Shown: piece by piece, positions 1 through 10,018 of the stretch
Position numbering within the stretch: position 1 is the stretch's first letter
How the letters are laid out: each line of letters opens with the position of its first letter
Source: an uncultured Sphingomonas sp.
GTDB taxonomy: Bacteria > Pseudomonadota > Alphaproteobacteria > Sphingomonadales > Sphingomonadaceae
Reading direction: 5' to 3'
Assembly: GCF_937859915.1 (NCBI RefSeq)
Contig: NZ_CALMAW010000024.1
Span: 19,418-83,417, forward strand
DNA length: 64,000 nucleotides
The notes under the pieces: generated by a model
What the model was told of the DNA's origin: nothing
The model's input: only the letters and a program-made list of their open reading frames with translations
The model's database searches: none
Program-made: the position numbers and the translations under genes

Positions 1-767
1 ACCTTGAGCTTCGAGCAGACCGTCGCGGCCTGGCCGCCGGCACCGGCGCGGAGCCGGTAATAGGTCTTGCCGTTGACCTCGGCCTTGACCACCGAATGGG
101 TCAACGCGCCGAGATAGGCATAGCGGCCTGACAGCGACTTCCAGGCGGCGTCGGCCTTGGCCTGGCTGTCGAGCGCGCCGAGCTGGATCGTCCCGCCTGC
201 AGCCGGAGCCGATGCGGTGACCGACTCGACGGGGGCGACCTTGGCCGGTGCCGGCTTGGCGGGGGCAAGCTTCGCCGACGCGACCGGGGTGGGCTCAGGC
301 TTGGCGGTCTCGGCCTTGGCGGGCGCGATCTTGGCGGGCGCGATCTTGGCCGGCTCGACCGGCTTCGCCTCGGGCGCCTTGGCATCCGCGGTCTTGCCCT
401 TGATCGGCGCCTCGGGAATCGCGGAGAGGTCAATCTTGGCGTTGGGGTCGGCGCCTTCGCTCGCCGCGTAGCTCGAATCGCCCTGGCCCTTGACCTGCAT
501 GCCGCCGGCATCGGCCGGCTTGGTCTTGTAGGGACCGGACTGCGCCGCGATCAGCGTCGGGTCGCTCGCCGAGGTACCGGGGCCGCCCGCACGCTGCTTG
601 AGCCAATAGACGCCGCCGACGACGAGACCCAGCGCGATCAACGCCACCACGACACCCGCGATCAGGCGGGCGGCAGAGACGCCTTCTTCGGCGCCCTCCT
701 CGTCCACCGGCTCCAGCCAGGGCAGGCGATCCTCTTCCATAGTGCCACGCCCAAGGTCCGACATCAT
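1..767 (-). CDS. SPOR-domain membrane protein (3' end outside window)
   Basis: The reading frame starts at ATG 767 (or the adjacent ATG 764) and runs off the window edge without a stop, so about 255 residues are visible. An acidic cytoplasmic N-terminus (1-30) is followed by one membrane segment (about 33-55), a long Lys/Pro/Ala-rich linker with repeated AKIAP-like units (about 120-180), and the start of a C-terminal SPOR domain (from about residue 189, GGTIQLGALDSQAKA, then YYRLRAG). SPOR domains bind peptidoglycan stripped of stem peptides at division sites. Its ATG shares one base with the argS stop (TAATG), so the two are probably translationally coupled. The argS-SPOR order is common in alphaproteobacteria. 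Septal function is inferred from the domain alone. Confidence 0.85.
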   Translation of the reverse strand, partial: MMSDLGRGTMEEDRLPWLEPVDEEGAEEGVSAARLIAGVVVALIALGLVVGGVYWLKQRAGGPGTSASDPTLIAAQSGPYKTKPADAGGMQVKGQGDSSYAASEGADPNAKIDLSAIPEAPIKGKTADAKAPEAKPVEPAKIAPAKIAPAKAETAKPEPTPVASAKLAPAKPAPAKVAPVESVTASAPAAGGTIQLGALDSQAKADAAWKSLSGRYAYLGALTHSVVKAEVNGKTYYRLRAGAGGQAATVCSKLK

Positions 768-2491
768 TACATCTCCTCGGCCGCGGCGACCCCCATGATC
801 GCCAGACCGTTTCGCACTATCTGCCCGATGGCTTCGGCAAGGGAAAGCCGTGCTTGTGTCGTAGCGGGATCGCCCTGCACCAAAAAGCGACGATCGGGCG
901 CGTCGTTGCCGCGATTCCACAGCGCGTGGAACGCGCCGGCGAGATCGTAGAGGTAGAAGGCGACGCGATGCGGCTCGCGCGTCGCGGCGGCCTGCTCGAC
1001 GATCCGCGGGAATTGCGCGGCGAGCCGGACGAGTCCGAGCTCCTCGTCGTCGAGCCGCGCCCAGTCGGCCGCGCCCTCGCCCGCCAGGCCGAGTTCGGCC
1101 GCCTTGCGCTGCACCGAGCGAATCCGGGCATGCGCATATTGGACGTAGAAGACCGGATTGTCCTTCGAGGCCTCGACCACCTTGGCGAAGTCGAAATCCA
1201 TCTGCGCGTCGGCCTTGCGGGTCAGCATCGTGAAGCGGACGACGTCGCGCCCGACCTCGCGCACGACATCGGCCAGCGTCACGAACTGCCCCGAGCGCTT
1301 GGACATTTTGACCGGCTCGCCGTTACGCAGCAGCTTGACCATCTGAACAAGCTTGACGTCGAAGCGCTTGCCGCCGGTGAGCGCCTTCACGGCCGCCTGG
1401 ATGCGGCTGACGGTGCCGGCATGATCGGCGCCCCAGATGTCGATCAGTTCGTCGGCCTCTGCCGCCTTCTGCGCGTGATACGCGAGATCGGTGCCGAAAT
1501 AGGTGAGCCCGCCCTTGGAGTTGCGCACCGGGCGATCCTGGTCGTCGCCGAACTGCGTCGAGCGGAACAGCGTCATCTCGACCGGCTCCCAGTCGTCGGG
1601 AAGCTTGCCTTTGGGCGCCTCGAGCACGCCCTGGTAGAGCAGGCCCTTGGCCTCGAGCTCCGCAAAGGCGGCCGTGACCTTGCCGGAATCCTGGACCTCG
1701 GCCTCGGAGGCGAACAGGTCGTGATGGATGCCGAGCAAAGCGAGGTCGGCGCGGATCATGTCGAGCATCGCCGCCACCGCCTTGGCACGGAACAGGTCGA
1801 GCCATTCGGCCTCCGGCGCCCTGGCATAGCGTTCGCCAAATTCGGCGGCGAGCGCGGCACCGACGGGCACCAGATAGTCGCCCGGGTAGAAACCCTCCGG
1901 AATCTCGCCGATGTCCTCGCCGAGCGCTTCGCGGTAGCGCAGATGCGCCGAGCGGCCGAGCGTCTGGACCTGCGACCCGGCGTCGTTGACATAATATTCG
2001 CGCGTCACCGGATGACCGACGAAGGCGAGCAGGCTGGCCAGCGCATCGCCGACGACCGCGCCGCGGCAATGGCCCATGTGCATCGGCCCGGTCGGGTTCG
2101 CCGAGACATATTCGACGTTGACGCGGTGCCCCGCGCCCGCGGTCGAGCGGCCATAGTCGCCGCGCAGGTCGAGGATCGCCGCGAGTTCGTCGTGCCACAC
2201 GTCCGGCGCGAGCCGCAGGTTGACGAAGCCCGGCCCCGCGATCTCGACTGCGGTGACGCCCGGGATCTGCGCCAGCTTGGGCAGCAGCAGCGCGGCCAGC
2301 GCGCGCGGATTGCTGCCGGCGGGCTTGGCGAGCACCATCGCGGCATTGGTCGACAGGTCGCCATGGCTCGGATCGCGCGGCGGCTCGATCGAGACCGCGC
2401 GGCGTGGCAGGCCCGGCGGCAGCGCGCCATCGGCTTCGAGACCATCGAGGATACGGCCGATCTCATCGGCGAAACGGAGGTAGAGCGTCAC
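767..2491 (-). CDS. argS: Arginyl-tRNA synthetase
   Basis: This class I aminoacyl-tRNA synthetase charges tRNA-Arg with arginine in the cytoplasm. The product is 574 residues from GTG 2491, the usual family length. The N-terminal Arg-specific add-1 domain occupies about 1-95. The HIGH-type signature is HMGH (138-141) after SANPTGP, the KMSK motif is at 395-398, and the C-terminal DALR anticodon-binding domain covers about 445-574. The frame stays open far upstream, but that extension lacks family similarity and overlaps the esterase gene on the other strand. The GTG followed by TLYLRFADEIG is the natural start, although no strong ribosome-binding site precedes it. The downstream SPOR gene overlaps the stop codon. 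Confidence 0.95.
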   Translation of the reverse strand: MTLYLRFADEIGRILDGLEADGALPPGLPRRAVSIEPPRDPSHGDLSTNAAMVLAKPAGSNPRALAALLLPKLAQIPGVTAVEIAGPGFVNLRLAPDVWHDELAAILDLRGDYGRSTAGAGHRVNVEYVSANPTGPMHMGHCRGAVVGDALASLLAFVGHPVTREYYVNDAGSQVQTLGRSAHLRYREALGEDIGEIPEGFYPGDYLVPVGAALAAEFGERYARAPEAEWLDLFRAKAVAAMLDMIRADLALLGIHHDLFASEAEVQDSGKVTAAFAELEAKGLLYQGVLEAPKGKLPDDWEPVEMTLFRSTQFGDDQDRPVRNSKGGLTYFGTDLAYHAQKAAEADELIDIWGADHAGTVSRIQAAVKALTGGKRFDVKLVQMVKLLRNGEPVKMSKRSGQFVTLADVVREVGRDVVRFTMLTRKADAQMDFDFAKVVEASKDNPVFYVQYAHARIRSVQRKAAELGLAGEGAADWARLDDEELGLVRLAAQFPRIVEQAAATREPHRVAFYLYDLAGAFHALWNRGNDAPDRRFLVQGDPATTQARLSLAEAIGQIVRNGLAIMGVAAAEEM

Positions 2492-2803
2492 GGGCGGTCC
2501 GGTCTTGTGCTGGCGGTGCGGGCCTGCGCCTGTAGCGTGGCGGCGGCGGCGGGGCAAACCGACTGCGGCATCTCTCGATCTGTCGCTCGCGTGCGCAGAT
2601 GCGGGCTTCGCCTTGTGCCGCGGCGAGCTCCCGACGTCCGCCGCCGAACCGCGCCCGCGATGATTGCCGCGCCACATCGCCCCGATTGCGGATGCTGCTT
2701 GGAGATGCGATCCTGCGGCATGCAGGACGTTGCGCCGACCGCGAAAAGGACATCCGGCTGGCTTTCGGTCGCGGGCTTCGCCGGGCTCGGCGCGTTCGCC
2801 GCC

Positions 2804-3778
2804 ATGTCGCTCGGTCGCGTGCGAAAATTGCGCAGGGTGTCGCCGGACCTGCGCAGCGCCGGGCTGATGTTGATGCCGCCAATCGCGGCGCCGCTGATAC
2901 CGATGATCCGGCACGCGACGCGGCGGCGCGCTGCATCGACACCGGTGCCGGACGGCGTCGCCGTGTCGTACCAGCATGTCCGCGGCGCGCCTGGCGCACC
3001 GGACGTTCGTGTGATGACGGTCGCACGGGCCGGCCATGCCGGGACGGGCCCGGCGCTGCTCTGGCTGCACGGCGGCGGCTATGTGTTCGGCACGCCGGAG
3101 ATGGACCTGCCTTTGCTGGCACGCATCGTCGAGCGCGCGGATATCCGGATCTTTAGCGTCGACTATCGGCTCGCGCCGCACGCCCCTTATCCCGCCGCAC
3201 TCGACGATGCGATGGCGGCGCTGCGCTGGATCGTCGAAGGCGCCGCGGCGCTTGGCGTAGACCCGCGGCGTATCGCAATCGGCGGCAACAGCGCAGGCGG
3301 CGGGCTTGCAGCCGCACTCGCGCAACGCGCCTGCGACGAGGGCATGACGCCTGCCTTCCAGCTGCTGATGTACCCGATGCTCGATGACCGGACGGTCTGT
3401 CGGGGCGACCGGCAGGGCCGCGGGGAGCTGGTCTGGACACCGCGCAACAACCGCCATGGCTGGGCCGCCTATCTCGGTCATCCGCCCTGCCGCGATGACG
3501 CGCCATCCTATGCGGCACCAGCCCGACGCGAACAGCTAGGCGGCCTGCCTCCGGCCTGGATCGGCGTCGGCACGCTCGACCTCTTCCACGACGAGGATGT
3601 CGCCTATGCGGAGCGGCTGCGCGCGGCGGGCGTCCCGTGCGCGCTCGCCGTCGTCGCCGATGCCCCGCATGCGTTCGACCTGTTCAATTTCGAGTCGCGG
3701 ATTGCGCACCATTTCCACGACGGGATGATTTCGGCGCTGCTCGCAGCCTATGCGAAGATCACGCCGACGCCGCCCTAG
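2804..3778 (+). CDS. HSL-family alpha/beta hydrolase (esterase/lipase)
   Basis: This is a serine hydrolase of the hormone-sensitive-lipase type (alpha/beta hydrolase fold 3), probably a cytoplasmic carboxylesterase for short acyl esters. From ATG 2804 (324 residues) the oxyanion-hole motif HGGG is at 89-92, the nucleophile Ser163 sits in GNSAGGG, the likely acid is Asp259 (GTLDLFHDE) and His289 lies in DAPHAFD. Upstream in-frame ATGs at 2720 and 2705 would add 28 or 33 residues; none of the three has a good ribosome-binding site. I prefer 2804 because the protein then begins like relatives. The stop codon is in the same CTAG as the stop of the convergent UVR-motif gene. Substrate unknown. Confidence 0.85.
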   Translation: MSLGRVRKLRRVSPDLRSAGLMLMPPIAAPLIPMIRHATRRRAASTPVPDGVAVSYQHVRGAPGAPDVRVMTVARAGHAGTGPALLWLHGGGYVFGTPEMDLPLLARIVERADIRIFSVDYRLAPHAPYPAALDDAMAALRWIVEGAAALGVDPRRIAIGGNSAGGGLAAALAQRACDEGMTPAFQLLMYPMLDDRTVCRGDRQGRGELVWTPRNNRHGWAAYLGHPPCRDDAPSYAAPARREQLGGLPPAWIGVGTLDLFHDEDVAYAERLRAAGVPCALAVVADAPHAFDLFNFESRIAHHFHDGMISALLAAYAKITPTPP

Positions 3779-4059
3779 CCGCGCCGCGGGCGACGTCCTT
3801 GGCTGCGCGTCATCGGATCGGGCTTGGGCGGCGCCTTCCAGCCAGGGGGCGGCGTCAGGCGCTGCTGGCTGGACCCCAGGCCCATCGCGCCCGGCTGTTG
3901 CCGCGTCAGGCCGGTCGTGTCGGCGGAGGCGGCCTCGTCCGCTTCGGCACCTCCGCGCATCAGGCTTATCCGATCGCGTAGCCGACGCGCCTCTTCGAAA
4001 TCGAGCGCAGCCGCAGCGGCCTCCATCTGTACGCGTAGCTGGTCGATCGTCTCCGCCAT
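3775..4059 (-). CDS. Small UVR-motif protein
   Basis: This 94-residue protein has an N-terminal UVR motif: about residues 5-35 match the UvrB/UvrC interaction helix (TIDQLRVQMEAAAAALDFEE, followed by ARRLRDRI). After it comes a disordered, Pro/Gln/Lys-rich tail ending in RRPRRG. UVR motifs mediate UvrB-UvrC contact and also occur in ClpC/McsA-type adaptors, so a protein-protein contact role is likely, but the partner cannot be named. The gene lies 51 bp downstream of the dGTPase-like gene on the same strand, suggesting one transcript. Its stop codon overlaps the convergent esterase stop in CTAG. Confidence 0.75.
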   Translation of the reverse strand: MAETIDQLRVQMEAAAAALDFEEARRLRDRISLMRGGAEADEAASADTTGLTRQQPGAMGLGSSQQRLTPPPGWKAPPKPDPMTRSQGRRPRRG

Positions 4060-4110
4060 CTAACGACAACGTCCGTGCGATCCGCTGGGTTCACGCCGGT
4101 GACCGTCCGG

Positions 4111-5274
4111 TCAAAAACCTTCGGGCAGCGTCACCGGCCCGACCACCGCGCAATGACGCGTAATCGCATAGCGATCGGTCATGCCGGCAATGAAGTCGGC
4201 GATGTGGCGCGTGCGATCGGGATCGGCGGCGGGCAGCGTCCGGCGCCATTCCGGCGGGAGAAGAGACGGATCGGCGGCATAGGCCGCGAACAGCCGCACG
4301 AGCACGCCACGCGCCTCGTCCGCGACCGCAATCTGCGAGGGGCTGTGATACAGCGTCGCATACATGAAGCGCTTGAGCGCGCGCTCCTCGGCCGCCATCT
4401 CGCTCGAAAACCCCGCAAGCTCGACACCCGCCGAGCGGACGTCGGCGACGGTCTCGACACCCGCCGCCACGATCCGGCGACGCGTCTCTCCGATCACGTC
4501 GTTGACCATCACCCCGATCTGGTCGCGGACGAGTTCGCGTGCCAGGCCATCGTGCGGCACATCGGGATGGCGTTCGCAGACCGCACGCCACCGATCCGCG
4601 ACCAGCGGCACCGTGCACAGCTGATCGAGATCGAGGATGCCGGCGCGAAGGCCGTCGTCGATGTCGTGATTGTCGTACGCAATGTCGTCGGCGATCGCGG
4701 CGACCTGGGCTTCCAGGCTGGGCCAGCGATCGAGCGCGAGCGGAAACGTCGCATCGATCGCGGCCAGCGCCCACGGCGCGTCGGCGACCGGCCCATTATG
4801 CTTGGCGAGCCCCTCGAGCATGTCCCAGCTCAGATTGAGCCCGGCCCAGCGCGGATAGGGGCTTTCCAGCTGCGTCAGCACGCGCAGCGTGTGGGCATTG
4901 TGGTCGAAGCCCCCGGCGTGCGCGGTGGCGGCCTCGAGCGCGTCCTCGCCGGCATGGCCGAAAGGCGGGTGGCCGATGTCATGCGCTAGGCACAGCGCCT
5001 CGGTCAGATCCTCGTTGAGCCCCAATGCGCGGGCGATCGTGCGGCCGATCTGCGCGACCTCGAGGCTGTGGGTCAGCCGAACACGGAAATGATCGCCGTC
5101 GGGGGCGATGAACACCTGCGTCTTGTGGCGCAGCCGGCGGAAGGCGATCGCATGGATGATGCGGTCGCGGTCCCGCTGGAAGGCGTCGCGCGGCCCCCGC
5201 GTCTCGCCGCTCGGCGCAGCATGCTGACGGACCGCGCCCACCGGGTCCGCCGCATAGGATGCAGGCTCCGTCAC
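4111..5274 (-). CDS. dgt: dGTP triphosphohydrolase-like HD-domain protein
   Basis: This 387-residue protein is a deoxynucleoside triphosphate triphosphohydrolase of the dGTPase type II (Dgt-like) family, which converts dNTP to deoxynucleoside plus tripolyphosphate and so influences dNTP pools. The metal-binding HD signature is visible: His69 (LTHSLE), His98-Asp99 ([13 protein letters not shown]) and a later Asp in [15 protein letters not shown]. The N-terminal [13 protein letters not shown] segment is typical. The start ATG overlaps the stop of the upstream TPR-SPOR gene by 4 bp (5271-5274). In alphaproteobacteria a dgt-argS-SPOR order is usual; here the UVR gene and a divergent esterase lie between. 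Nucleotide preference cannot be read from the sequence. Confidence 0.9.
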   Translation of the reverse strand: MTEPASYAADPVGAVRQHAAPSGETRGPRDAFQRDRDRIIHAIAFRRLRHKTQVFIAPDGDHFRVRLTHSLEVAQIGRTIARALGLNEDLTEALCLAHDIGHPPFGHAGEDALEAATAHAGGFDHNAHTLRVLTQLESPYPRWAGLNLSWDMLEGLAKHNGPVADAPWALAAIDATFPLALDRWPSLEAQVAAIADDIAYDNHDIDDGLRAGILDLDQLCTVPLVADRWRAVCERHPDVPHDGLARELVRDQIGVMVNDVIGETRRRIVAAGVETVADVRSAGVELAGFSSEMAAEERALKRFMYATLYHSPSQIAVADEARGVLVRLFAAYAADPSLLPPEWRRTLPAADPDRTRHIADFIAGMTDRYAITRHCAVVGPVTLPEGF

Positions 5275-7508
5275 TGGCCGGTGTCGACCTTCTCGACCTT
5301 CTGGCCCTTGCTCGTCTTGACGGTGAAGCCCGACAGCCCCTTGCCTGCCATCTTGTTGACGAAGACCTGCGCCTCGTCCTCGCTCTTGAACGGTCCGACC
5401 AGCAGGCGATTGGTCGCCTTGACCGGCGTGGTCTGCGCGGTCTTGCCCTTGAGCAGGTCCGGGGCTTTTTTCTTCAGCCCCGTCCAGGCCTTGTCCATGT
5501 CGTCCTTGTTGGCGCCGCCGGCGACCTGAACGAACACGCGCTCCGGCTCGGCCTTGGCCGACTCCCTCTTCGATTTCGCCGGCTTGTCGCCGTCATCATC
5601 CTGCAGCGCCTTCCTGTCGCGCGCCGCCTTGCGCGATTTCGGCGTCTCCTCGCTGCTGTCGTCGGCGGCGGCCAGCTTGCCGTGCACCGCCTTGCGGGAC
5701 TTGGCGCTGTGCTCGTCGCGATCATCGGTCGCAGCCAGCTTGCCGCGCGCACCCTTGCGCGAGGATGTGGTGTCGCTGCCGGCATCGTCCACCGCGGCGC
5801 GACTATTCTTGCGGCCCTTCGCGCTGACCTTGTCGCCGCCAGTATCCGCATCGGCGAGCGTGTCGCGAGCCGCCTTTGCACCCTTGCGGCGGGTGCTCGC
5901 GCTGTCGTCCGCGTCATCCGTCGTCGCCGACGCGCGCGTCTTGCCCTTGGCCGACGCATCGTCGTCAGCCGAAGCCGTGCGGGTGGCATGGCGGCCCCTC
6001 GTCCGCGTCGATGTCGGCTCGTCGCTGGCCTTGTCGACCATCGGCGCGCTGGACTGGTCGGCGTTCTCGTCGGCGTGGGCGAGCCTCATGCGCGGCGGCT
6101 TCGTCCTGGGCGTGACGTGGACGACGGGCGTGCCGACCGTCTGCTGCGACGCGACGCTCGCCGGCGCAGCGCGCTGCTCCGCGACGGTCGGCGCCACAGT
6201 GGCCGGCGTCGAGGGCATCGGCGTTGGCGAGACCGTTTGCGGCCTGGCCGCAGCCGCTCGCCCAACCGGCCTGACCGCATCGTGCGGCAGGTCATAATGT
6301 CCGGTCGGCGCCGGTGTCGGTAGATCCGGTTCGCTGGCCGCAGCCGCCGGTGGTGGCCCCGCCTGGGCGAGCGTCGCCGCCGGCGGAACCGATGCAGGCG
6401 CCTTGGCCGCCGGCATGACCTGCGGGCCCGGCGACGATGCGGTGGGCATCGCGGTGGTGCCCGAAGAGAGCGCGGCAGATCGCTCGGTCGCCGGCGCTGC
6501 CGTCGTCGGCGCTGAAACCGCTGGAGCCGCGGCAGGCTTCACCACCGCAACGCGCGGCGCAAGCGCCGGCGACGGCCCGACGCGCGCCACTGTCGACGCG
6601 GGGATCGGTGCCAGATCGCTCGCATGTGTCGCGACCTGCGGCGACGGCGCAACCGTCGGCGCCGGTCTCGCCGCCGCGCGCGGTGGCGTCGCGTAGGTCG
6701 GCGCGACGCCGGTGTTGGCGAGTTCGGTCGCCGAATAGGCACGACCGGCGGCAGGCATCTCGCCGAAATTGACCGCGCGCGCCTTGTCGGCGGGCGACAG
6801 CGTCGCGAGCCGGACCAGGAAGGGCTGCAGCATCTCGGCCTGTTGCGGCAGCATGATGTGCGTGATGGAAGCAGCCCCCTTGGCGTCCCCATTCATCGCC
6901 AACACGAAGGTCTGCGCGCGCCAGCCAGCGATGTCGCGCTTGCGGATCAACGGGTCGAGGGTCGCGATCGCCGCCGCCTTGTCGCCCGAAATCCCCTGCG
7001 ACAGCGCGAGCCGGCGGCGGACCAGATCATTCTCGGGATGTGCGCCGAGCACCACGGCATAGTCGTGCTGTGCACGGCGCGTATCCCCGGTCAGGTCGTA
7101 GGCGAGCCCGCGATCCTCGGCGAGGTCCTCGTCGGGCACGCCGAGCCTGCTCGCCTCGGCGAACAGACGCAGCGCGTCCTGAGGCTTCTCGAGCTCGACC
7201 AGCGCCGAGCCCAGTCCCGCCTTCACGCGTCCGTCGTGCGGCGCGATCTCCTGCGCACGGCCGAAGAAACCGACCGCGGCATTGGGATCGCCGAGCACCA
7301 GCGCATTGTGGCCGGCGGCGGTCAGCGCCGCGAGATTGCCCGGTTCGACCGCGAGCGTACGCAGCGCCTGCGCGAGCAGTTCGGCGGGATCGCCGGGGCG
7401 CGGCAACGACTGGACCACCGCCCCCGTCGGATATTGTGCGAGCGCAGCAGGTGCCGCCGAAAGCAGCAGGACGGGCAGAGCCCAGCGGAACGAGGACGGG
7501 ATCGGCAT
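5271..7508 (-). CDS. Secreted TPR and SPOR-domain protein
   Basis: This 745-residue protein has a clear signal peptide (1-24, cleavage after PAALA). About residues 38-210 hold tetratricopeptide-like helical repeats (for example [20 protein letters not shown]). Residues about 230-650 are a very long low-complexity linker: first Ala/Pro-rich, then a charged Lys/Ser/Asp-rich stretch with repeated [15 protein letters not shown] and KSRKAA units. A C-terminal SPOR domain follows (about 655-740; [23 protein letters not shown]). A periplasmic peptidoglycan-binding role at the septum, with TPRs as partner-binding surface, is inferred. The gene overlaps the downstream dgt-like gene by 4 bp. Confidence 0.85.
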   Translation of the reverse strand: MPIPSSFRWALPVLLLSAAPAALAQYPTGAVVQSLPRPGDPAELLAQALRTLAVEPGNLAALTAAGHNALVLGDPNAAVGFFGRAQEIAPHDGRVKAGLGSALVELEKPQDALRLFAEASRLGVPDEDLAEDRGLAYDLTGDTRRAQHDYAVVLGAHPENDLVRRRLALSQGISGDKAAAIATLDPLIRKRDIAGWRAQTFVLAMNGDAKGAASITHIMLPQQAEMLQPFLVRLATLSPADKARAVNFGEMPAAGRAYSATELANTGVAPTYATPPRAAARPAPTVAPSPQVATHASDLAPIPASTVARVGPSPALAPRVAVVKPAAAPAVSAPTTAAPATERSAALSSGTTAMPTASSPGPQVMPAAKAPASVPPAATLAQAGPPPAAAASEPDLPTPAPTGHYDLPHDAVRPVGRAAAARPQTVSPTPMPSTPATVAPTVAEQRAAPASVASQQTVGTPVVHVTPRTKPPRMRLAHADENADQSSAPMVDKASDEPTSTRTRGRHATRTASADDDASAKGKTRASATTDDADDSASTRRKGAKAARDTLADADTGGDKVSAKGRKNSRAAVDDAGSDTTSSRKGARGKLAATDDRDEHSAKSRKAVHGKLAAADDSSEETPKSRKAARDRKALQDDDGDKPAKSKRESAKAEPERVFVQVAGGANKDDMDKAWTGLKKKAPDLLKGKTAQTTPVKATNRLLVGPFKSEDEAQVFVNKMAGKGLSGFTVKTSKGQKVEKVDTGQ

Positions 7509-7600
7509 GGCGCAAGGCTTTGGGCGAGGTTGGCGGCCCGTGCAAGGGGCCCCCGCCTCGACACGCGCCCGATGCCCGCCGCACCGCGCTCGACCGATGG

Positions 7601-7615
7601 TTAAGCGCTTCTTTA
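7601..7615 (+). promoter_or_regulatory. Candidate CtrA box
   Basis: The bases read TTAA, then 7 bases, then TTTA. This matches the alphaproteobacterial cell-cycle regulator motif TTAA-N7-TTAA at seven of eight positions. It lies about 46-60 bp upstream of the lipoprotein start, in the divergent gap between that gene and the TPR-SPOR gene. One motif of this length can occur by chance, so this is a suggestion only. Confidence 0.3.
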
Positions 7616-7660
7616 CCGATGCGAGTGCCTAGTCGCGCCAGACCAGGACGAGGAATGGTG

Positions 7661-8422
7661 ATGAGTGGATTCGCACGATCGCGGCAGGCAGCGGCCCTCG
7701 GTGTGGCGCTCGCCGCCTGTAGCTCCTGTTCGCATCCGGCCGCCAAGCTCGCGGATGCACCGCAGGCGGCGCCCGTCGCCCAGCCGCGTCCCGTCCTTCC
7801 GGCCGAGTTCGGCGCGATCGTGCCGCCGCCCCGCGCGGCGGACGGCGGCTATCAGACGATCAATCACGGCATCGATGCCAAGCAGATGATCTGGCACGTC
7901 CGCGCCGCGCTCAATGTCGCCGCGATCGGCTGTCGCAGCGAGGCCGACGCCGCCCTTGTCCCGGCCTATAATGCGCTGCTCAAGCAGCAGAAGGTCGCTC
8001 TTGCAGGCGCCGACGCGGCGGTGAAGGCCGATTTCCACAGGCGGCTCGGGTCGGGCTGGCAGACGGCGCACGACGCCTACATGACCCAATTGTACAATTT
8101 CTTCGCGCAGCCCGCCGCCAAGGCACGCTTCTGCGCCGCCGCCGACATGGTCGCGCCGCAAGCCGCGGCGGTGCCGGCCGGCGGCTTCGAGACCTTCGCG
8201 CAGACTGCGCTCCCGCAGCTCGAGGCGCCCTTCATCGCCAGCTTCCGCGCCGTCGACGACTATCGCCTGGCTCTGGCGCAATGGACCGCCGAACAGAACG
8301 GGGCGCCCCGGACAGAACTCGCCGCGACGGCTCCGGTCAGCCGACCGCGGCTCAGCTATGCGGCGATGCCCGCGCTGCTGGCGTGGCAGCCCGATGCGGC
8401 GACGCGGATCGCGTCACGCTGA
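7661..8422 (+). CDS. Putative lipoprotein of unknown function
   Basis: From ATG 7661 this encodes 253 residues. ATG 7655 and GTG 7658 are alternatives; GAGGA at 7650-7654 is well spaced for 7661. The N-terminus is a lipoprotein signal: basic SGFARSRQ, a hydrophobic core, and the lipobox LAAC followed by SSCSHP, so membrane anchoring is likely. The mature part is mostly alpha-helical with a YQTINHGIDAKQMIWHVRAALNVAAIGC segment split across a conserved-looking core, two further Cys residues, and no enzymatic motif that I recognise. It is transcribed divergently from the TPR-SPOR gene and converges on ftsZ. I do not recognise the family. Confidence 0.75.
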   Translation: MSGFARSRQAAALGVALAACSSCSHPAAKLADAPQAAPVAQPRPVLPAEFGAIVPPPRAADGGYQTINHGIDAKQMIWHVRAALNVAAIGCRSEADAALVPAYNALLKQQKVALAGADAAVKADFHRRLGSGWQTAHDAYMTQLYNFFAQPAAKARFCAAADMVAPQAAAVPAGGFETFAQTALPQLEAPFIASFRAVDDYRLALAQWTAEQNGAPRTELAATAPVSRPRLSYAAMPALLAWQPDAATRIASR

Positions 8423-8452
8423 GGGCAAGCGTCCACGCTCACTGCAGTGCAT

Positions 8453-8474
8453 GCCGGTATTGAGCCGGTATTGA
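8453..8474. repeat. Tandem 11-bp duplication
   Basis: The unit GCCGGTATTGA occurs twice head to tail (8453-8463 and 8464-8474) in the gap between the convergent lipoprotein and ftsZ genes. It is probably a simple replication-slippage duplication; no function is evident. Confidence 0.8.
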
Positions 8475-8566
8475 GCCTGCACCCAGCGCCTTAATCATAT
8501 CGTTCGCGGCCCTGGATCCCGAATCACGTCCGGGATAGCGGGCGAGACCGGCTGAGCGCGCCAGCC

Positions 8567-10018
8567 TTACTGGTTGTTCTGGCGGTTCAAAAAGCCCGGC
8601 AGATCGAGCGGATCCTTGCGCGACGCGGCAGGCTCTTCCTCGACCTGCGCCTTGGCCGCGCCACGCGCGATCGACGACATCCGCTCGAACAGCGTGCCGC
8701 CCTCGCGTGCCGCGCCCGCGGCGGCGCGGCCGGTACGCGGCGTCGCCGGCTCTGCGGCGATCTCGCCCGACGCGTTCCAGCGGCGGTTACCCTGCAAGGC
8801 GGCCGGATCGGCGTTGATCGACTCCGCCTGCGGCGGCAGCGGGTTCGGCGACACCGGCGGGGTAAGGATCGTCTCGCTGCCGAGCAGCAATTCGTCGGAA
8901 TCGTCCGTCGCGGCAGGCGCGTCTTCGGCGTGCTCGACGGGCGTCACCGCGGTCGGCGTCACTGGCGCGGCAACCGCGGCCGGGGTGCCATCGCTGCGCG
9001 GCTTGGCGGCCGGGAAGCTGAACACCTTGGCGGGCTCGGCAGCGGCGGACTCGGCCGCCTCGATCCCGGTCGCCACGACCGAGACGCGGATCTTGCCCTC
9101 GAGGTCGTTGTTGAAGGCCGAGCCCCAGATGATGTTGGCGTCGGGATCGACCAGCTCGCGGATATGATTGGCGGCCTCGTCGACCTCCATGAGGCGCATG
9201 TCCTCGCCGCCGGTGATCGAGACGATCACGCCCTTGGCGCCCTTCATGCTGACGCCGTCGAGCAGCGGATTGGCGATCGCCTTCTCGGCGGCCTCGATCG
9301 CGCGATTGTCGCCCGAGGCCTCTCCGGTGCCCATCATCGCCTTGCCCATCTCACCCATGACGGAGCGGACGTCGGCAAAGTCGAGGTTGATCAGGCCGGG
9401 CATCACCATCAGGTCGGTAATGCCGCGAACGCCCTGCTGGAGAACCTCGTCGGCCATCTTGAACGCGTCCTTGAAGGTCGTGTTCGGGTTGGCGATCAGG
9501 AAGAGATTCTGGTTCGGAATGACGATCAGCGTATCGACGTGCTTCTGCAGCTCCTCGATCCCCGCTTCGGCCGAACGCATGCGACGTGCGCCCTCGAAGC
9601 TGAACGGCTTGGTGACGACGCCGACGGTCAGAATGCCGCGCTCGCGCGCCGCCTTCGCGATGACCGGGGCCGCACCGGTGCCGGTGCCCCCGCCCATGCC
9701 GGCGGCGATGAAGCACATATGCGCGCCCTCGAGCGCCTTTTCGACCTGCTCCATCGTCTCTTCGGCCGCGGCGCGCCCGATTTCGGGGCGCGAGCCGGCA
9801 CCGAGGCCCTGGGTGATGCGGAGCCCGAGCTGGATGCGGCGCTCGGCGGGCGAATGGTTGAGCGCCTGCGCATCGGTGTTGGCGACGAGGAAGTCGACGC
9901 CCTGCACGGACGCCTCGATCATGTTGGCGATCGCGTTGCCGCCGGCGCCGCCGACGCCGATCACGCTGATGCGGGGGCGGAGCTCATCGACCTCAGGCCG
10001 CACGAATTCGATGCTCAT
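8567..10018 (-). CDS. ftsZ: Cell division protein FtsZ
   Basis: FtsZ is the tubulin-like GTPase that forms the cytokinetic ring. The product is 483 residues from ATG 10018, which has a strong AAGGAG ribosome-binding site about 10 bp upstream; a longer open frame exists but lacks similarity. The tubulin signature GGGTGTGAA is at 109-117, the N-terminal nucleotide-binding stretch GVGGAGGNA at 21-29, and the catalytic T7 loop NLDFADV near 207. After the globular core (about 320 residues) comes a long disordered linker of about 145 residues rich in Ala/Pro/Thr. The conserved C-terminal peptide DLPGFLNRQ, which binds FtsA and other partners, closes the protein. It is the last gene of the dcw cluster; no lpxC follows. 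Confidence 0.98.
   Translation of the reverse strand: MSIEFVRPEVDELRPRISVIGVGGAGGNAIANMIEASVQGVDFLVANTDAQALNHSPAERRIQLGLRITQGLGAGSRPEIGRAAAEETMEQVEKALEGAHMCFIAAGMGGGTGTGAAPVIAKAARERGILTVGVVTKPFSFEGARRMRSAEAGIEELQKHVDTLIVIPNQNLFLIANPNTTFKDAFKMADEVLQQGVRGITDLMVMPGLINLDFADVRSVMGEMGKAMMGTGEASGDNRAIEAAEKAIANPLLDGVSMKGAKGVIVSITGGEDMRLMEVDEAANHIRELVDPDANIIWGSAFNNDLEGKIRVSVVATGIEAAESAAAEPAKVFSFPAAKPRSDGTPAAVAAPVTPTAVTPVEHAEDAPAATDDSDELLLGSETILTPPVSPNPLPPQAESINADPAALQGNRRWNASGEIAAEPATPRTGRAAAGAAREGGTLFERMSSIARGAAKAQVEEEPAASRKDPLDLPGFLNRQNNQ

Noticed and set aside
101..511. Arg/Pro/Ser-rich minus-strand frame at the left edge
   Set aside because: It is a shifted frame of the SPOR protein linker and has no start context or domain.
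854..2700. Long plus-strand open frame antisense to argS, continuous with the esterase
   Set aside because: It is the complement of argS codons in GC-rich DNA, where long shadow frames are expected; only the part after about 2700 shows protein family motifs.
2492..3481. N-terminal extension of argS
   Set aside because: It is low-complexity, Arg/Ala-rich and lies over the esterase gene; ArgS has its normal length without it.
5554..6297. Plus-strand Ser/Ala-rich frame opposite the TPR-SPOR linker
   Set aside because: Repeated linker codons give an open complement; no ribosome-binding site or known fold.
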